From Fragum whitleyi (lineage: Eukaryota; Mollusca; Bivalvia; Cardiida; Cardiidae): a stretch of 64,000 bases of DNA. The notes under the pieces were generated by a model that ran no database searches, was not told where the DNA came from, and saw only the letters and a list, made by a program, of their open reading frames with translations. The translations under genes and the position numbers were made by a program. Below are positions 63,787 to 64,000 of this stretch, one piece after another (within the stretch, counting starts at the first letter, position 1; each line of letters starts with the position of its first letter). The stretch covers positions 23,382,990 to 23,446,989 of the forward strand of contig OX411549.1 of assembly GCA_948146395.1 (NCBI GenBank), read 5' to 3'.

Positions 63787-64000
63787 TCGATATATTCATA
63801 GGTACTGTTTCCTGAAATATAACCCTAGTAGTTGACCTTGAAAATTGCACTTAGACAAAGCAGTAACTTAAATTCTTTGAAAACTCAATCTGATAAGAAA
63901 GCTAATATTTTTTTTTTTTCTTTTCTGTGATTTTTCAAAGGGAAAAATTATTTTTCATATAATTTGAGATATTTCAAAAATTATTTTTCATATAATTTGA

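Overview
This 64-kb window is animal nuclear DNA, most likely from a bivalve mollusc. The evidence is small phase-consistent exons with GT-AG introns, AT-rich non-coding DNA, very dense short non-autonomous transposons, and dispersed repeats built from ~160-bp tandem monomers followed by GACG/ACGG microsatellites, the architecture described as 'pearl' elements in oysters. No operons, prokaryotic signals or long transposon ORFs are present. All exon calls come from reading splice sites, checking phase and comparing conserved motifs from memory; no database search was run.

Three protein-coding genes are recognised. (1) At 3021-3144, minus strand, lies the first coding exon of glucosamine-6-phosphate deaminase (GNPDA); the rest lies beyond the left edge. 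(2) At 10056-38370, plus strand, is a complete 15-exon CLPB/Skd3 gene: N-terminal mitochondrial presequence, hydrophobic segment, ankyrin repeats, one AAA+ disaggregase domain and the ClpB C-terminal domain; every exon junction is phase-compatible and the product is 619 aa. (3) At 56722-62877, minus strand, are the four 3'-most coding exons of a USP38/USP35-type deubiquitinase, covering the whole catalytic core (Cys box, QQD box, CxxC pairs, His box, Asp) and the Gly-rich C-terminus; its 5' exons lie beyond the right edge. GNPDA and CLPB are divergent; CLPB and USP are convergent. A fourth, speculative locus is a small two-exon minus-strand gene (40675-41077) with a TATA box and two CRE-like sites.

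Layout: 1-3 kb repeats; 3.0-4.1 kb GNPDA 5' end; 4.4-9.3 kb tandem-repeat elements and a hAT-like element with 8-bp target-site duplication; 9.9-38.4 kb CLPB, whose introns hold a 1.95-kb TIR element with 9-bp TSD, a 5.56-kb hAT-like element with 5-bp TSD nested in a MITE, SINEs (one with a perfect 13-bp TSD), pogo-like elements and palindromic MITEs; 37.6-39.0 kb a striking tandem duplication of the CLPB terminal exon, giving an upstream decoy exon with an in-frame stop and a downstream array of decayed C-terminal coding units; 39-56.7 kb repeat-rich intergenic DNA; 56.7-62.9 kb USP; 62.9-64 kb repeats. About eleven copies of a ~70-bp near-perfect hairpin element are spread over the window.

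The genes share no pathway: GNPDA acts in cytosolic amino-sugar catabolism, CLPB in protein disaggregation in the mitochondrial intermembrane space, and USP38/35 in ubiquitin removal. The most unusual structure is the CLPB 3' end and the repeat biology around it.
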